DNA of 64,000 bases from Azophilus sp965221755 (GTDB lineage: Bacteria > Pseudomonadota > Gammaproteobacteria > Pseudomonadales > Azotimanducaceae), in assembly GCA_965221755.1 (NCBI GenBank), contig OZ244921.1, positions 3,596,001-3,660,000 of the forward strand. The letters run 5' to 3'. The notes under the pieces were generated by a model. That model saw nothing but the letters and a program-made list of their open reading frames with translations, was not told the origin of the DNA and did not search any database. A program made the position numbers and the translations under genes. Positions within the stretch are counted from its first letter, which is position 1. Each line of letters begins with the position of its first letter. Shown here in pieces: positions 16,930 through 26,949 of this stretch.

Positions 16930-19900
16930 TCAGCGTTTCGGGCGCGTCGAGAGATTCGTCAAGTGGCCGGTCGGGGTCGCCAGCAGGCTCATGACGTAAA
17001 GCCGGCTCTCGCTGTCCACGGTCAGCCGCCACTTGCCTCTCCCGTCACCAAGGCGCCCGCTGCGCAAGCGTTCGTGCTCGCCGCTCTCCAAGTCCACTGC
17101 GGTGAATGCGCGCGCGCCGCCGGCCGGAACCTCGAACCGGACAACCTCGGCGGCGCTGTTGCCGGCGTCGTCCACGCCCGACAAGGAGACCTGCGCCGGG
17201 CGAGCGCCCGGATTCACGATCCGCAGCCGGCTCACTTGGTTGGTGTTGCTGGCCGGGTTGAACGTGGCCAAGTCGTAACGACGCCCGCTGCGGCCCGCCA
17301 AGTCGTGCATCGACGTCACGAATCCCGAAGGCGTGCGGATGTAGGCCAGCACCTCGATGTCCAAGTCGCTCGACAGCCGCAGCCGCCAGTCGCCGATTCC
17401 AGGCCCCGTGCTTCCCGCAAGGCCTTTGCGCGGGTTGCCCAGCTCCAGATCCGCGGAGTTGAAGTGAATGGCGGCAAGGGCGTCCAGCGTCAATGACAGG
17501 GCTTCATGGCGCCGCCCCGCATCGTCAAACGCCTGGATGCGCACCTCGCCGGCACGATTCGAGCGGTTGATCACGCGCACGAATCCCTGCCGTCCCAAGG
17601 CGTCGGACGCCGCTGGAAGCAACGGAACCCGATGCGCGCCATCGGCATCGGGCATCCCGGCGGCGGACAAATTCGCGATGTGGCCTTCGGGGCTCGTGAG
17701 CAGGTTCATCGCCACGAGGTCGCCCCCGGCGGCAACGCGCAGCCGCCACTTGCCCGCGCCATCGCCGAGAGCGCCGGACAGATGGTGCGCGTTGCCGCTT
17801 TCAAGCTCCCCCGCCGTGAACGTCAGCGACTGTGCGGCGGGCACCTCGACCCGGACGTCGCCGGCCGCCCTCTCGCCGCGGTCGTCAACCCCACTGATGA
17901 CGGCTTGCGCCGGGTCCGCGCCGAGGTTCACGAGTCGCAGGGCGCTCGCTTGGCTCACATTGCCGGCGGGGTTGAAGAAGGCAATGGCGTGGCTCCCATC
18001 CCGCGCTCTTGGCACGACATCGTGCATCGTCGTCACGAAGCCGTCCGCGGTGCGGATGTAGGCAAGCACCTCCAGGTCCAAGGGACTTCGGAGCTCCAGG
18101 CGCCAGTCGCCGGTGCCGCGGCCGCTGCCGCCAATGAGCCCCTTGCCGACGTTGCCCGTCTCAAGGTCCGCCGAATTGAAGTGGGCGGTCTCACCGGCGC
18201 CGAGGGCCAGCGTTTGGGACGGCGCCCGCATCCCGGCATCGTCAATGGCGACGATGCCGACCTCGCCGGCCGGGCCGCGATTGACGATGCGCAGGAATCC
18301 CTGCCGCCCCAGGGCATCCTGCGCCGACAGGAACAGCGGCACGACCCAAGCGCCGCGCACGACCACCGCGAATGACAGCGTCTGCGCAGTGCCGTCCGCA
18401 CCGATGGCCCTGACTGACACGGTCAGGTTTCCGCCACTGGCGCCGGGCGTGACCCGCAGCTCGCCGCCAGCCATTTGCGCGGCCGCCAGCGACGGGGCGC
18501 TGGAATGGGCCGATGCGCTGAAGCCTCTGCCAAGCCGCGCCTCAAAGTACCCGGAGACGTCATAGCGCAGCGGAGCGCCGGCGGCGGCCAGCGCCAGCTC
18601 GACATCGGCGACGCTGACCTGAACGCCGCGGTCGAGCAGCGCGGGGACATGAACGTTCAGCGATTCCTCGCTCAAGGGGTTGCCGTCGAGCGCCACCTGG
18701 CCTCCCTGCGCGAGGTCTGAGTTGGCGATCAAAGGCGCCAAGTCCGAGATGCGGTTGCCGCGCAAATCCAGTTGGCGCAGGTTCGACAGCTCGCCGAGGG
18801 GCGACAGGTCGGCTATGCCGTTCGACGCGGCATGGAGCCACATCAATGCGACGGCTCCTTCCAGGCCCGCAAGGCTGTTGACGCCGCGATTGCGAAGCGC
18901 GAGCCGCTCAAGCCGATCGAGCGGCCAGGCCGACGGGGCGTCGTCCACATGAACCCTTGATCCCGCCAGCGTCTCGGCCACCAACGCGCGCAGCGTCGGA
19001 TCGACGATGGCGGCCGCTGACGCCTCGCTGCCGCGTCTGTCAAAACGAACGTTGACGCCCCAGGACTCCAGCGTCGGGATGTGCTCATCAATGGAGGCGT
19101 CGTTCAGCGGATTCCCGTCCAGATAGACGTCAGCGCCCGATGATTCGGCTCCGCCAAAAACCGCTCGCTCGGCCAAGGGGCCGATGTCCGCAACCGCGTT
19201 GTCGCTCAGGTCGAGCGCCTCCAGCGCGATCATGGTTGACAGCGGTGCGAGGTCCGATATCCGGTTGCCGCCGGCAAAAAGGCGCTTGAGCGCGTTCACG
19301 CCGGTCAGGGGCGCAAGGTCGGTCACGCGGTTGTTGGCCATGCGCAGTTCCCTGAGACCGCTGAGGTCCGCCAAAGGCTTTAAGTCCGCGACGCGGTTGT
19401 CGTCGAAGTCGAGCAACTCAAGCGCGGCCATGCCGGACAAGGGGCCAAGGTCGGCGATGCGATTGTCGCTCAGACCCAAGGATCTCAGATCAACCAAGCC
19501 CTTCAGCGCTTGGACGTCGGCCATCCCGACTGCCGAAAGGTACAGGTGCCGAATGGCCGTCAGTCCCGACAGCGGCGACAGGTCCGCTATCGGGTTCCTC
19601 GACAGATCCAACCACCAATCCAAGGGATGCCCCGCAAGCGCGGAGATGTCCTGAACGCCCAAGCCGGCAACGCCCAAGCCTCTCAATTCATTGAAGAAAG
19701 GCAGGCCAACCACGTCGGCGAAGGCCACTTTCGTATCACTGAGGTATAGGAATCGGAGTCCATTCAAACCGGACAACGGCCCAATGTCGCTGACCGGGTT
19801 GCCTGAAGCCGAAAGGTAGTTCAGGTTCGCAAGCTCGGACAGCGGCCGCAGGTCAGCCAACCTGTTGAATCCAAGATTGAGGCGCCTGAGCTTCGCCAAC

Positions 19901-21575
19901 CCGGCCAAGGGCGCTGCCGAACTGATGTCGTTGTAACGCAGTTCCAGCCGTTCGAGCCGGGTGGCCAGCTCCAGTCCCGTCAGGTCGCGAACGCCGAGAT
20001 TCCAAGCCGACAGCTCGGTCAACGAGGCCATGTCCATGGCGGTGATCACGGCGCCCGGCGCCTTGCCGAGCGCCTCCTCGACCGCAGCCCGCAGCGCCGG
20101 ATCCCGGAAGGGGCTGAGGTCCGCCACGTCGTCGTCGGCGTTGTCGCCGATGCCGTCCCGGTCGGCGTCCGTCCACTCGTCAGGGTCGAGCGGGAACGCA
20201 TCATCGACGTCGGGCCTGCCGTCGTTGTCGTCGTCGGGGTCGGCGTTGTCGCCAAGGCCGTCGCCGTCGCTGTCGATCCAGTCGCTCGGATCGTCAGGCA
20301 AGGCGTCCGCCGCATCCACGATGCCGTCGCCATCCGCATCGGTCGCGGGCGCTCGGTGGGCGGCGACCTGGAAGCGCAGCCGGTCAAGGGTGGTCACCGC
20401 ATCGGCGCCATCGATGTCGTCAACGGAGAGGCCGCAGGGAACGCCGTCGCAATCCGTCGCGGGATTGGCAAACACGCCGCCGCGCACTTCGCTGCCGTAA
20501 GTCATGATGGTGCCGAAGCGTCGGCGGGCGCCCGTCGGGCTGACGTAGTGCCCGCGCGACCAGCGCCATGCCCCGTGCGCTTCGGCCTGCCGCGCCGAAT
20601 GCGTCAGCCCCATCGCATGGCCGAGCTCATGCGCCGTGGTCAGGACGCTGCCATTGCCAACCCAAGCGGGCGCATCCGACCAACGGGCGCTCCGGAGCGC
20701 TCCAATTTGCGCGCAGCCCGCGCCGCCGCAGGGGCCGGTGGGACTGAACTGAACCGCCAGGTCCGCGCCGTGGGCGTCCATCAGCTCACGCCGAAGCCCC
20801 GGCTCCGCCCAGCCGTCGTCGTCCAATGTCACTTCGCCCATGCCGACGGTTCGCAGCCGGACGTTGGTGTCGCTGTCCTCGAACAGAATGCTTGAAACGT
20901 TCAGGTGATGCAGCAGGCGCGTGTGGGGATGCCCCCCTCCGCCTCCGCAAACTCGGCGGTGTAAAGCGCCAGCACGTCGATCTCGCTGTCGCCCGGGGCG
21001 GATTGCGGATCGTTCCAAGCGGTTTCGGCCAGCCGTTCATTGACGTCGCCCACGCCGTCCCCATCGGCGTCGGTCAGGATATCGACGTACCTCGACCCTT
21101 CCGCCGCGCCGTCCTTCGGCGCCGGCCAGAGCGCGAGAGATTCGTGGCGCTCATGCAGCGGCGTGCCGGCCGCGTCCTGCCCGACCCGCTCTTCAAGGAA
21201 AACCAAGATGGCGGCGGCGGGTTCCGGCTCCGGAACGTCCGCGAACGCCCAGGAACCCGCCCGCCGCCCGCGTTCCGCCAAGCCGGCAGCGCCATGCTCC
21301 CAAACGCCGCGGAGGAGCCTGCCCCCGTCCGACTGGAACCAAGCCTGCAGCCGCAGCCGCAGCCGCCCGCTCTCGGAGGCGCGGAGACTGCGCAGCCCGG
21401 CATGCAGCGTCAAAGTTCCCGACCGCCCGGAACGCCCGGGAGCCCACTCGGCATGGCAAGGACAATCGAACACAATGTCGCGCCGCTCGCCCGAAAGGGC
21501 GGTCGATGCAGGCATCCACAGCGCCAGCGCCGCCGCCAGCCACGCAAAAGTCGTCGCTCTAACGGATCTCGTCAT
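16930..21575 (-). CDS. Giant secreted metzincin protease with TSP3 and leucine-rich repeats (one frameshift)
   Basis: About 1,548 residues if one frameshift is corrected. Start at 21575: signal peptide (AWLAAALALWMPASTA), then DADGDGVGDVNERLAETAW. A zinc-protease domain follows with IDVLALYTAEFAEAEGG, the metzincin motif HELGHAMGLTH and Met-turn GTIMTYGSEV. Next come thrombospondin type 3 Ca-binding repeats (DSDGDGLGDNADPDDDNDG) and about 15 SDS22/internalin-like 22-residue LRRs (LxxLxxLxLxxNxIxDLxPL). Two tandem copies of a roughly 235-residue beta-rich unit (DALGRQGF…NSADLExGN…EVLAYIRT…SMHD) end the protein. The frame breaks at a six-C run (20932-20937); one extra base joins both parts. Probably an extracellular adhesin/protease (inference). 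Confidence 0.85.
20932..20937 (-). other. Homopolymer frameshift site in protease gene
   Basis: Run of six C (six G on the coding strand). The upstream frame ends 11 codons later; the downstream frame resumes HPHTRLLHHLNVSSILFED. Seven G would give an uninterrupted protease domain. Confidence 0.75.
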
Positions 21576-22209
21576 CTCGCCCCTGACCTTCCGGCAGGAT
21601 GTAGTCCGGCTGGCTGAAGTCGATGCCCGCCATCATGCTCGACGAGGGCACCAGCCATGCCAGCCGGGCGTTTCCCGTGAGCTCGACCGGCCCTTGCGGG
21701 GTGTCGATGTAGGCCAGCACGCGCCCCGGCCCCACCGTGACCACGATGCGCCGGCGCTGAGCGTCGACGTCGATCCATCCCCGAACGGAACGGGAGCGGG
21801 CGTCATGGCCTTGGTCGATGCGCTCGACGGTCCACTGGCGGACCCCGCCCAATTGCGGCACCTCGACTGCCAGACGGTCCCCGACCTGCCATGCGGGCGC
21901 CTCCTGGGAGGTGGCGGTCACGTCAACCAGCAGCCGTCCGGCCTCGCTCCAGGACGCCGCATACGGCGGCAGCGCTTGCGCCGACCCTTCGTCCAGGACG
22001 CGCCACAGCGGCCGCGCAGCGCCCTGCCGCTCGGTGCCTGCAGCCGGCCCTTCGGGCGAAGGCGTTGAGACCGGCGGCGCGGAAGGCTCGGCGGCTTCCC
22101 CTGCCTCCATCGCGCCTTTGGCGGACAGGCGCCAGAACAACGCGACCACGACTCCCAAGCCAACGGCCGCAACCACATGGACCAAGCTGCGAATGATCGC
22201 TCTCCCCAA
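21559..22209 (-). CDS. Membrane-anchored partner protein of the giant protease
   Basis: A 216-residue protein with one N-terminal membrane segment (LVHVVAAVGLGVVVALFW, residues about 9-26), a Pro/Ala/Glu-rich linker, and a C-terminal beta-rich domain containing ADRLAV-like and RQWTVERIDQGHDARSRSV segments, ending FSQPDYILPEGQ. Its stop overlaps the start of the giant protease gene by 17 nt, so the two are probably translationally coupled. No family is recognised. A periplasmic chaperone, anchor or propeptide-like inhibitor role is possible (inference). Confidence 0.75.
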   Translation of the reverse strand: MGRAIIRSLVHVVAAVGLGVVVALFWRLSAKGAMEAGEAAEPSAPPVSTPSPEGPAAGTERQGAARPLWRVLDEGSAQALPPYAASWSEAGRLLVDVTATSQEAPAWQVGDRLAVEVPQLGGVRQWTVERIDQGHDARSRSVRGWIDVDAQRRRIVVTVGPGRVLAYIDTPQGPVELTGNARLAWLVPSSSMMAGIDFSQPDYILPEGQGRDDEIR

Positions 22210-22255
22210 GATCTGAGAAGCGGTGGTTGCCCGCCCTGGCAGTCGCCGCCTTCGG

Positions 22256-23032
22256 CTACCGCGAACCCTGCCCGTCGTCGATCTTGACGTAGGTGCCGGT
22301 CACCGCCTCCGAGGCCGGGGACAGGAAGTAGAGCAGCGTGCTGTCCATCTGCGCCGGGTCGCAGATGCGCTTGCGGGGAAAGTGCTGGCTGATGTCGCCC
22401 ATGCGCTCAAGCATGCCATCCATCATTTCCGATGAGAAGGCGCCCGGCGCGATGGCGTTGACGTTGATGTTGAAGCGCGCCCACTCGACCGCCAGGCACT
22501 CGGTCATGCGCACGATCGCCGACTTGGTGATTGAGTAGAGGGCAGCGCCGTTGTTGCTGTAATTGAACCCGCCGACGGAGGAGATGTTCACCATCCGCCC
22601 CGGCATCTTGGCGGCAATGAGCCGACGCGCCACTTCGCAGGAGAGGATGTAGGGGCCGCGCAGATTGGTGTCGAACACGGCGTCGATGAGTTCCAAGGGC
22701 ATCTTGTGCGCCCGCTGCGCATCCGGGATGCCGGCGTTGTTGATCAGGATGTCGATGGTGCCGAGCTTCGCCTCGGCCTTTGCCGCGCAGTCCATGATCG
22801 ATTCGTTGTCCCGCATGTCCAGGGCGATCGGCTCCGCCGCGCCGCCCGCGCTGCGGATCTCCTCCGCCAAGGCTTCCAGCCGGTCCACCCGGCGCGCGGT
22901 CACCGCCACTTTGGCGCCGCTGGCGGCAATGACCTGGGCGAAGCGGCGTCCAAGGCCGGAGGATGCGCCGGTGACGAGGGCCGCCCGGCCGCTCAGGTCG
23001 TTGGACGCATTGGGCAGGGGATAGTCGGTCAT
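22256..23032 (-). CDS. Short-chain dehydrogenase/reductase
   Basis: A 258-residue SDR. Cofactor motif ALVTGASSGLGRRFAQ near residue 20, NNAG at ILINNAGIPDAQ, catalytic Ser in VNISSVGGFNYS, and YSITK (YxxxK). Contains the usual APGAFSSEMMDG after the active site and ends GTYVKIDDGQGSR. An NAD(P)-dependent oxidoreductase of unknown substrate, cytoplasmic. The ATG at 23032 (MTDYPLPNASNDLSGR) is preferred; an in-frame extension upstream lacks homology. It stands apart from the protease cluster. Confidence 0.9.
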   Translation of the reverse strand: MTDYPLPNASNDLSGRAALVTGASSGLGRRFAQVIAASGAKVAVTARRVDRLEALAEEIRSAGGAAEPIALDMRDNESIMDCAAKAEAKLGTIDILINNAGIPDAQRAHKMPLELIDAVFDTNLRGPYILSCEVARRLIAAKMPGRMVNISSVGGFNYSNNGAALYSITKSAIVRMTECLAVEWARFNINVNAIAPGAFSSEMMDGMLERMGDISQHFPRKRICDPAQMDSTLLYFLSPASEAVTGTYVKIDDGQGSR

Positions 23033-23125
23033 TGGTTTTCTCCGTTGGTTGGGGGCGACGAGACGCAGCGGACTGAAACTCAAGGTCTAGGGAATAGTGA
23101 ACCTGTGTTCGATGCAACGCAAATG

Positions 23126-23201
23126 CGCGACCTGGCGGTCGCGGATGGAGTTTCGCTGGCGCGAAACTCCGCGGCGGGGCCTGCGCGACCTGGCGGTCGC
23201 G
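23126..23201 (-). repeat. Modular palindromic repeat, copy A
   Basis: CGCGACC-tggc-GGTCGCG (23126-23143), then GGAGTTTCGC-tggc-GCGAAACTCC (23147-23170), then a second CGCGACC-tggc-GGTCGCG (23184-23201). Orientation is reversed relative to the copy at 63850. It lies in the gap before the first DUF4143 ATPase. Confidence 0.85.
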
Positions 23202-23305
23202 GCGGGTTTCCGATCAGGGGCGGGACGCCCTCGAAATGAACCGGGGAACTCCGCCCAACTTCGTTGGCTGAAGCAGATTGAGATGCAAATTTAATCATTG
23301 ACAGT

Positions 23306-23321
23306 TATTCAAATTTGAATA
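23306..23321. repeat. 16-bp perfect AT-rich palindrome upstream of DUF4143 gene
   Basis: TATTCAAATTTGAATA, perfectly self-complementary, 40 nt before the ATG of the first DUF4143 ATPase. It could be an operator for a dimeric regulator. Confidence 0.6.
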
Positions 23322-23360
23322 TCGTCTAGCGTCTAAATTTATATAGCCTTGCCAATTGCC

Positions 23361-24734
23361 ATGGATCCAAGGTTTCTGCCACACAACAGCCACCGGAAAG
23401 ATGCGCGGCGCTTTGTCGAAAACGATCCGCAACTGAGGCATCTGGCGGATTGCCGCCATCAACACCGCTCATCCCTGCTGGACGGCCTGCCGACCTCCGC
23501 ACCCGGCATCTACAGCCTCAGCGGCGGTCGTCAGACGGGCAAGTCCACGCTGCTGAAGCAATGGATGGCGGAACTTCTGGATGGCGGCGCACCGCCTGAA
23601 TCCATCGCCTACTTTTCCGGCGAATTGATCGACGATCACCACAGTCTGTTGCTGCATGTGGAACAACAACTGGCCACGGCGCCCGACACCGGGATGAACT
23701 ACCTGATCGTCGATGAGGTCAACTACATTCGTGACTGGGACAAAGCCGTCAAATATGCCGCCGACGCCGGGTTGCTTGAACGAACGGTGCTGATGGTCAC
23801 GGGTTCAGACCTCGGCTTCGTCCTGGATGCCGCAATGCGGTTTCCCGGCAGACGGGGCGCGGCCGACGTGGCCGAGTTCCATCTCCATCCCTTGTCTTTC
23901 AGGGAATACCTCACCCTGGAAGGCGGAATGGAACGGCTGCAGGGCCATCTGGACGATCCGCCGTCCATTTCGGACGACTTGACGGAATCCGTCTTCGCGG
24001 CGTTTTCCCGGTATCTCATCCACGGCGGATACTTGACGGGGATTAACGATTTGGCGGCGCACGGCACGATACGCAGAAGCACGCTGGCAACCTACTCCGA
24101 CTGGATTCGCGGCGACGTCATCAAGCGCGGCCGCCAGGAGCCCTACCTCCGGGAAGTGCTGGCCGCCATCGTCAAGCGATACGCCTCTCAGATCACATGG
24201 AACGCGTTGGCGCAGGACCTCTCCATTGACCACCCGAAAACCGTGGCGGACTACGTGGCGTTGCTGGAGCGCATGGACGCGGTTCGTGTCCTGCCAGCCC
24301 TGCTCGAGGACAAGCTCGCGCCCGCCCCCAAGAAGGCCAAAAAACTCGTGTTCAGCGACCCCTTCATCCTGCACGCCGTCCGCGCCTGGCTCACGTCCGA
24401 GGCCAACCCTTTCGAGCGACAGATTCGGGCCGCGCTGGGAGATCCCGCATGGGAGTCGAAAATCGTGGAGGCCTGTGTTGCGAGCCATTTTCACCGGTTT
24501 CATCCGACCTACTACATCAAGGCCCAAGCCGAGGTGGACATCGCCTACGTGCGCGACGGTCGATTCTGGCCCGTGGAGATCAAGTGGAGCAATCAACTGC
24601 GCCCCAAGTCATTAAAGCAGATCGCCCGCTATGGCAATGGCGAAATCTGGAGCAAAGGCCGCCAACCCGGTGAAATCAACGGCGTCCGGGTAATGCCTTT
24701 GCCGATTCAGCTGCTGCGCTTGGCAGCCAACTGA
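23361..24734 (+). CDS. AAA ATPase with DUF4143 domain (copy 1)
   Basis: A 457-residue P-loop ATPase. Walker A in YSLSGGRQTGKSTLLKQW near residue 55, Walker B in YLIVDEVNYIRDWD near residue 120, and sensor-like VMVTGSDLGF. The C-terminal DUF4143 part contains a PD-(D/E)XK-like core AEVDIAYVRDGRFWPVEIKW. These orphan ATPases are widespread in accessory DNA; their function is not established. ATG at 23361 is chosen; a TTG at 23349 is possible. Preceded by palindromic repeats, like the second copy at 35732, to which it is only distantly similar. Confidence 0.88.
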   Translation: MDPRFLPHNSHRKDARRFVENDPQLRHLADCRHQHRSSLLDGLPTSAPGIYSLSGGRQTGKSTLLKQWMAELLDGGAPPESIAYFSGELIDDHHSLLLHVEQQLATAPDTGMNYLIVDEVNYIRDWDKAVKYAADAGLLERTVLMVTGSDLGFVLDAAMRFPGRRGAADVAEFHLHPLSFREYLTLEGGMERLQGHLDDPPSISDDLTESVFAAFSRYLIHGGYLTGINDLAAHGTIRRSTLATYSDWIRGDVIKRGRQEPYLREVLAAIVKRYASQITWNALAQDLSIDHPKTVADYVALLERMDAVRVLPALLEDKLAPAPKKAKKLVFSDPFILHAVRAWLTSEANPFERQIRAALGDPAWESKIVEACVASHFHRFHPTYYIKAQAEVDIAYVRDGRFWPVEIKWSNQLRPKSLKQIARYGNGEIWSKGRQPGEINGVRVMPLPIQLLRLAAN

Positions 24735-24870
24735 AATTCAGCGCCACTGGCCGCGTTCAAGCCACGTCGGGCCAATCTCCCACGGGAACTTCAGAGATAT
24801 CCACTAGCGCTCAGCTTGCCCGCACGAAAGCATGGATGCCACCGACCACCCCGGATGAGGAGCATCCCCG

Positions 24871-25224
24871 ATGACCGATTCAACCGCCCAGCCGCCCAAT
24901 CAACTCATCAACCTCGGCCCGGAGGACGACGACAGCCCGATTTGCGGCCCCATGCGGGCCGACGGAGCGCACCAGGGCGAACCGGCGCGCGACCCGGACC
25001 CGGGCGGGCCGCTGGGCTTCGCCCAGCCCCTCGACGAGGCGGACAGGGCACAGCTGCCGAACAACCCGGCTTGGCAAGCCGTGCCGGAGGCCGCTGCGTC
25101 ACCGGCGGCGGCAGGCGAGCGCAGCCGACCCAAGGGCTTCAACGCCAGGCGGATGGCGCCGCTCAAGAAGCGCCGCAAGGCCAAGGGCGGCCGAGGGCAC
25201 CGGCGGCGGCGCTGGCGGCGGTAA
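24871..25224 (+). CDS. Small hypothetical protein with basic tail
   Basis: A 117-residue protein with an acidic, Pro/Asp-rich first two thirds (NLGPEDDDSPICGPMRAD) and a strongly Lys/Arg-rich C-terminus (PLKKRRKAKGGRGHRRRR). No domain recognised. GAGGAG lies 8 nt before the ATG, which supports translation. The basic tail suggests nucleic-acid or phosphate binding (inference). It sits 93 nt before the acyl-CoA carboxylase genes but has no obvious link to them. Confidence 0.5.
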   Translation: MTDSTAQPPNQLINLGPEDDDSPICGPMRADGAHQGEPARDPDPGGPLGFAQPLDEADRAQLPNNPAWQAVPEAAASPAAAGERSRPKGFNARRMAPLKKRRKAKGGRGHRRRRWRR

Positions 25225-25317
25225 GCGCCAAGCCCACAGGGCCCCTTCTGGTATAGTGCTCCAAATCGCCGGCCGTTCTCGAACCAGCCACACAAGCGAC
25301 TCACGGGGAGGAAATGC

Positions 25318-26949
25318 ATGCCAGTGCTGAACACGCGGCTGGACACCCGCGATGCGGCCTTTGCGCGGAACAGGGCGGACATGCTTGAGGCGCTCGGGGA
25401 GCTCCAGGCGCTGCTCGACGAGGCCGCTCGGGGCGGTGGCCCGGAAGCCGCAGCCAGGCTCGCCGCGCGCGGCAAGATGCCCATCCGCGAACGCATCGCC
25501 GCGGTTCTCGACCGGGACTCGCCCTTTCTGGAGATCAGTCCGCTGGCGGCTTGGCGCTCCCCGTTCACCATCGGCTCCGGATTCGTGGTCGGCATTGGCG
25601 TCATCGAGGACGTGGAGTGCGTCATCCTCGGCCATGACCCCTCGGTGCGGGCCGGCGCCTTCAACGCCTTCAACGCCAAGAAGCTGATGCGGGGACTGCA
25701 GATCGCCCGGGAGAACCGCCTGCCCTACGTGCAGTTCGTGGAGTCCGCTGGCGCGGACCTGCGCGGCCAGGGCGACGGCGACCCGGAAGCGGCCATCCAG
25801 CGGGAGATCGAGCACTTCGCCGAGTCCGGGCGGCTGTTCTACGAAATCACCGAACTGTCGAAGCTACGCATCCCCACCATCTCGCTGGTGTTCGGCGCCT
25901 CCACCGCCGGGGGGGCCTACCAACCCGGCATGAGCGACTACAACATCTTCATCAGCAACCAATCCCGCGTGTTTCTCGGCGGCCCGCCCCTGGTGAAGAT
26001 GGCCACCGGCGAGGACGCCGACGAGGAAAGCCTAGGCGGCGCCGACATGCACACCCGCGTTTCCGGCCTGGGCGACTACTTGGCCGGCGACGAACTGGAC
26101 GGCATCCGCATGTGCCGGGAAGTGGTGGCCCACCTGAACTGGCGCAAGCTGGGGCCCGAGCCCGAGGCCGACTTCGAGGAGCCCAGGCATGACCCGGAGG
26201 ACCTGCTCGGCCTGGTCGCCAAGGACCTGCGGGCTCCGTTCGACATGCGCGAGGTCATCGCCCGCATCGTCGATGCGTCCCGCTTCGAGGAGTTCAAGCC
26301 GCTCTACGGCCCGACCCTGGTCTGCGGCTGGGCGCGGGTGCATGGCTATCCCGTCGGCATTTTGGGCAACAACGGCGCCCTGTTTTCGGAGTCGGCGGAG
26401 AAGGCCGCGCAGTTCATCCAACTGTGCAACCAAATCGACGTGCCGCTGCTGTTCCTGCACAACATCACCGGCTACATCGTCGGCACCGACTTCGAGCAGG
26501 GCGGCATCACCAAGAACGGCTCCAAGATGATCAACGCCGTATCCAACTCCACGGTGCCGCACATCAGCATCATCACCGCCGCCTCCTACGGCGCCGGCAA
26601 CTACGGCATGAGCGGACGCGCCTTCGGGCCGCGCTTCACCTACATCTGGCCCTTCGCCAAGATCGCGGTCATGGGGCCCAAGCAAATGGCCGGCGTCATG
26701 AGCATCGTCGGGCGCGCCGCCGCCAAGCGCCGCGGCCTCGAGTTCGACGAGGAGGCCGACGCCAAGCGGGCGGCCATCGCCGAGCACTGGGCCGAGGAGC
26801 GCTCCAAGGGCCTGTTCGCCACCTCCCGGGTCGCCGACGACGGCATGATCGACCCGCGCGACACGCGCATCGTCATCGCCCTGTCGCTGTCGGCCGCCCA
26901 CAACAACAAAGTGGAAGGCACCAAGGAGTTCGGGACATGGCGGATGTGA
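25318..26949 (+). CDS. Acyl-CoA carboxylase carboxyltransferase (beta) subunit
   Basis: Transfers CO2 from carboxybiotin to an acyl-CoA, 543 residues. Both crotonase-like halves are present: the N-terminal half with SAGADLRGQGDGDPE and SLVFGASTAGGAYQPGMSDY, the C-terminal half with GILGNNGALFSESAEKAAQF, GYIVGTDFEQGGITKNGSKM and ITAASYGAGNYGMSGRAF. The methylcrotonyl/geranyl-type HNITGYIVG pattern makes MCC-like or geranyl-CoA-like specificity more likely than propionyl-CoA (inference). GGGGAGGAAATG start. Overlaps the biotin-carboxylase gene by 13 nt, so the two subunits are coupled. Confidence 0.93.
   Translation: MPVLNTRLDTRDAAFARNRADMLEALGELQALLDEAARGGGPEAAARLAARGKMPIRERIAAVLDRDSPFLEISPLAAWRSPFTIGSGFVVGIGVIEDVECVILGHDPSVRAGAFNAFNAKKLMRGLQIARENRLPYVQFVESAGADLRGQGDGDPEAAIQREIEHFAESGRLFYEITELSKLRIPTISLVFGASTAGGAYQPGMSDYNIFISNQSRVFLGGPPLVKMATGEDADEESLGGADMHTRVSGLGDYLAGDELDGIRMCREVVAHLNWRKLGPEPEADFEEPRHDPEDLLGLVAKDLRAPFDMREVIARIVDASRFEEFKPLYGPTLVCGWARVHGYPVGILGNNGALFSESAEKAAQFIQLCNQIDVPLLFLHNITGYIVGTDFEQGGITKNGSKMINAVSNSTVPHISIITAASYGAGNYGMSGRAFGPRFTYIWPFAKIAVMGPKQMAGVMSIVGRAAAKRRGLEFDEEADAKRAAIAEHWAEERSKGLFATSRVADDGMIDPRDTRIVIALSLSAAHNNKVEGTKEFGTWRM

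Noticed and set aside
23126..23201. CRISPR array
   Set aside because: The repeats are palindromic, differently spaced, in both orientations, and lack unique equal-length spacers or cas genes.
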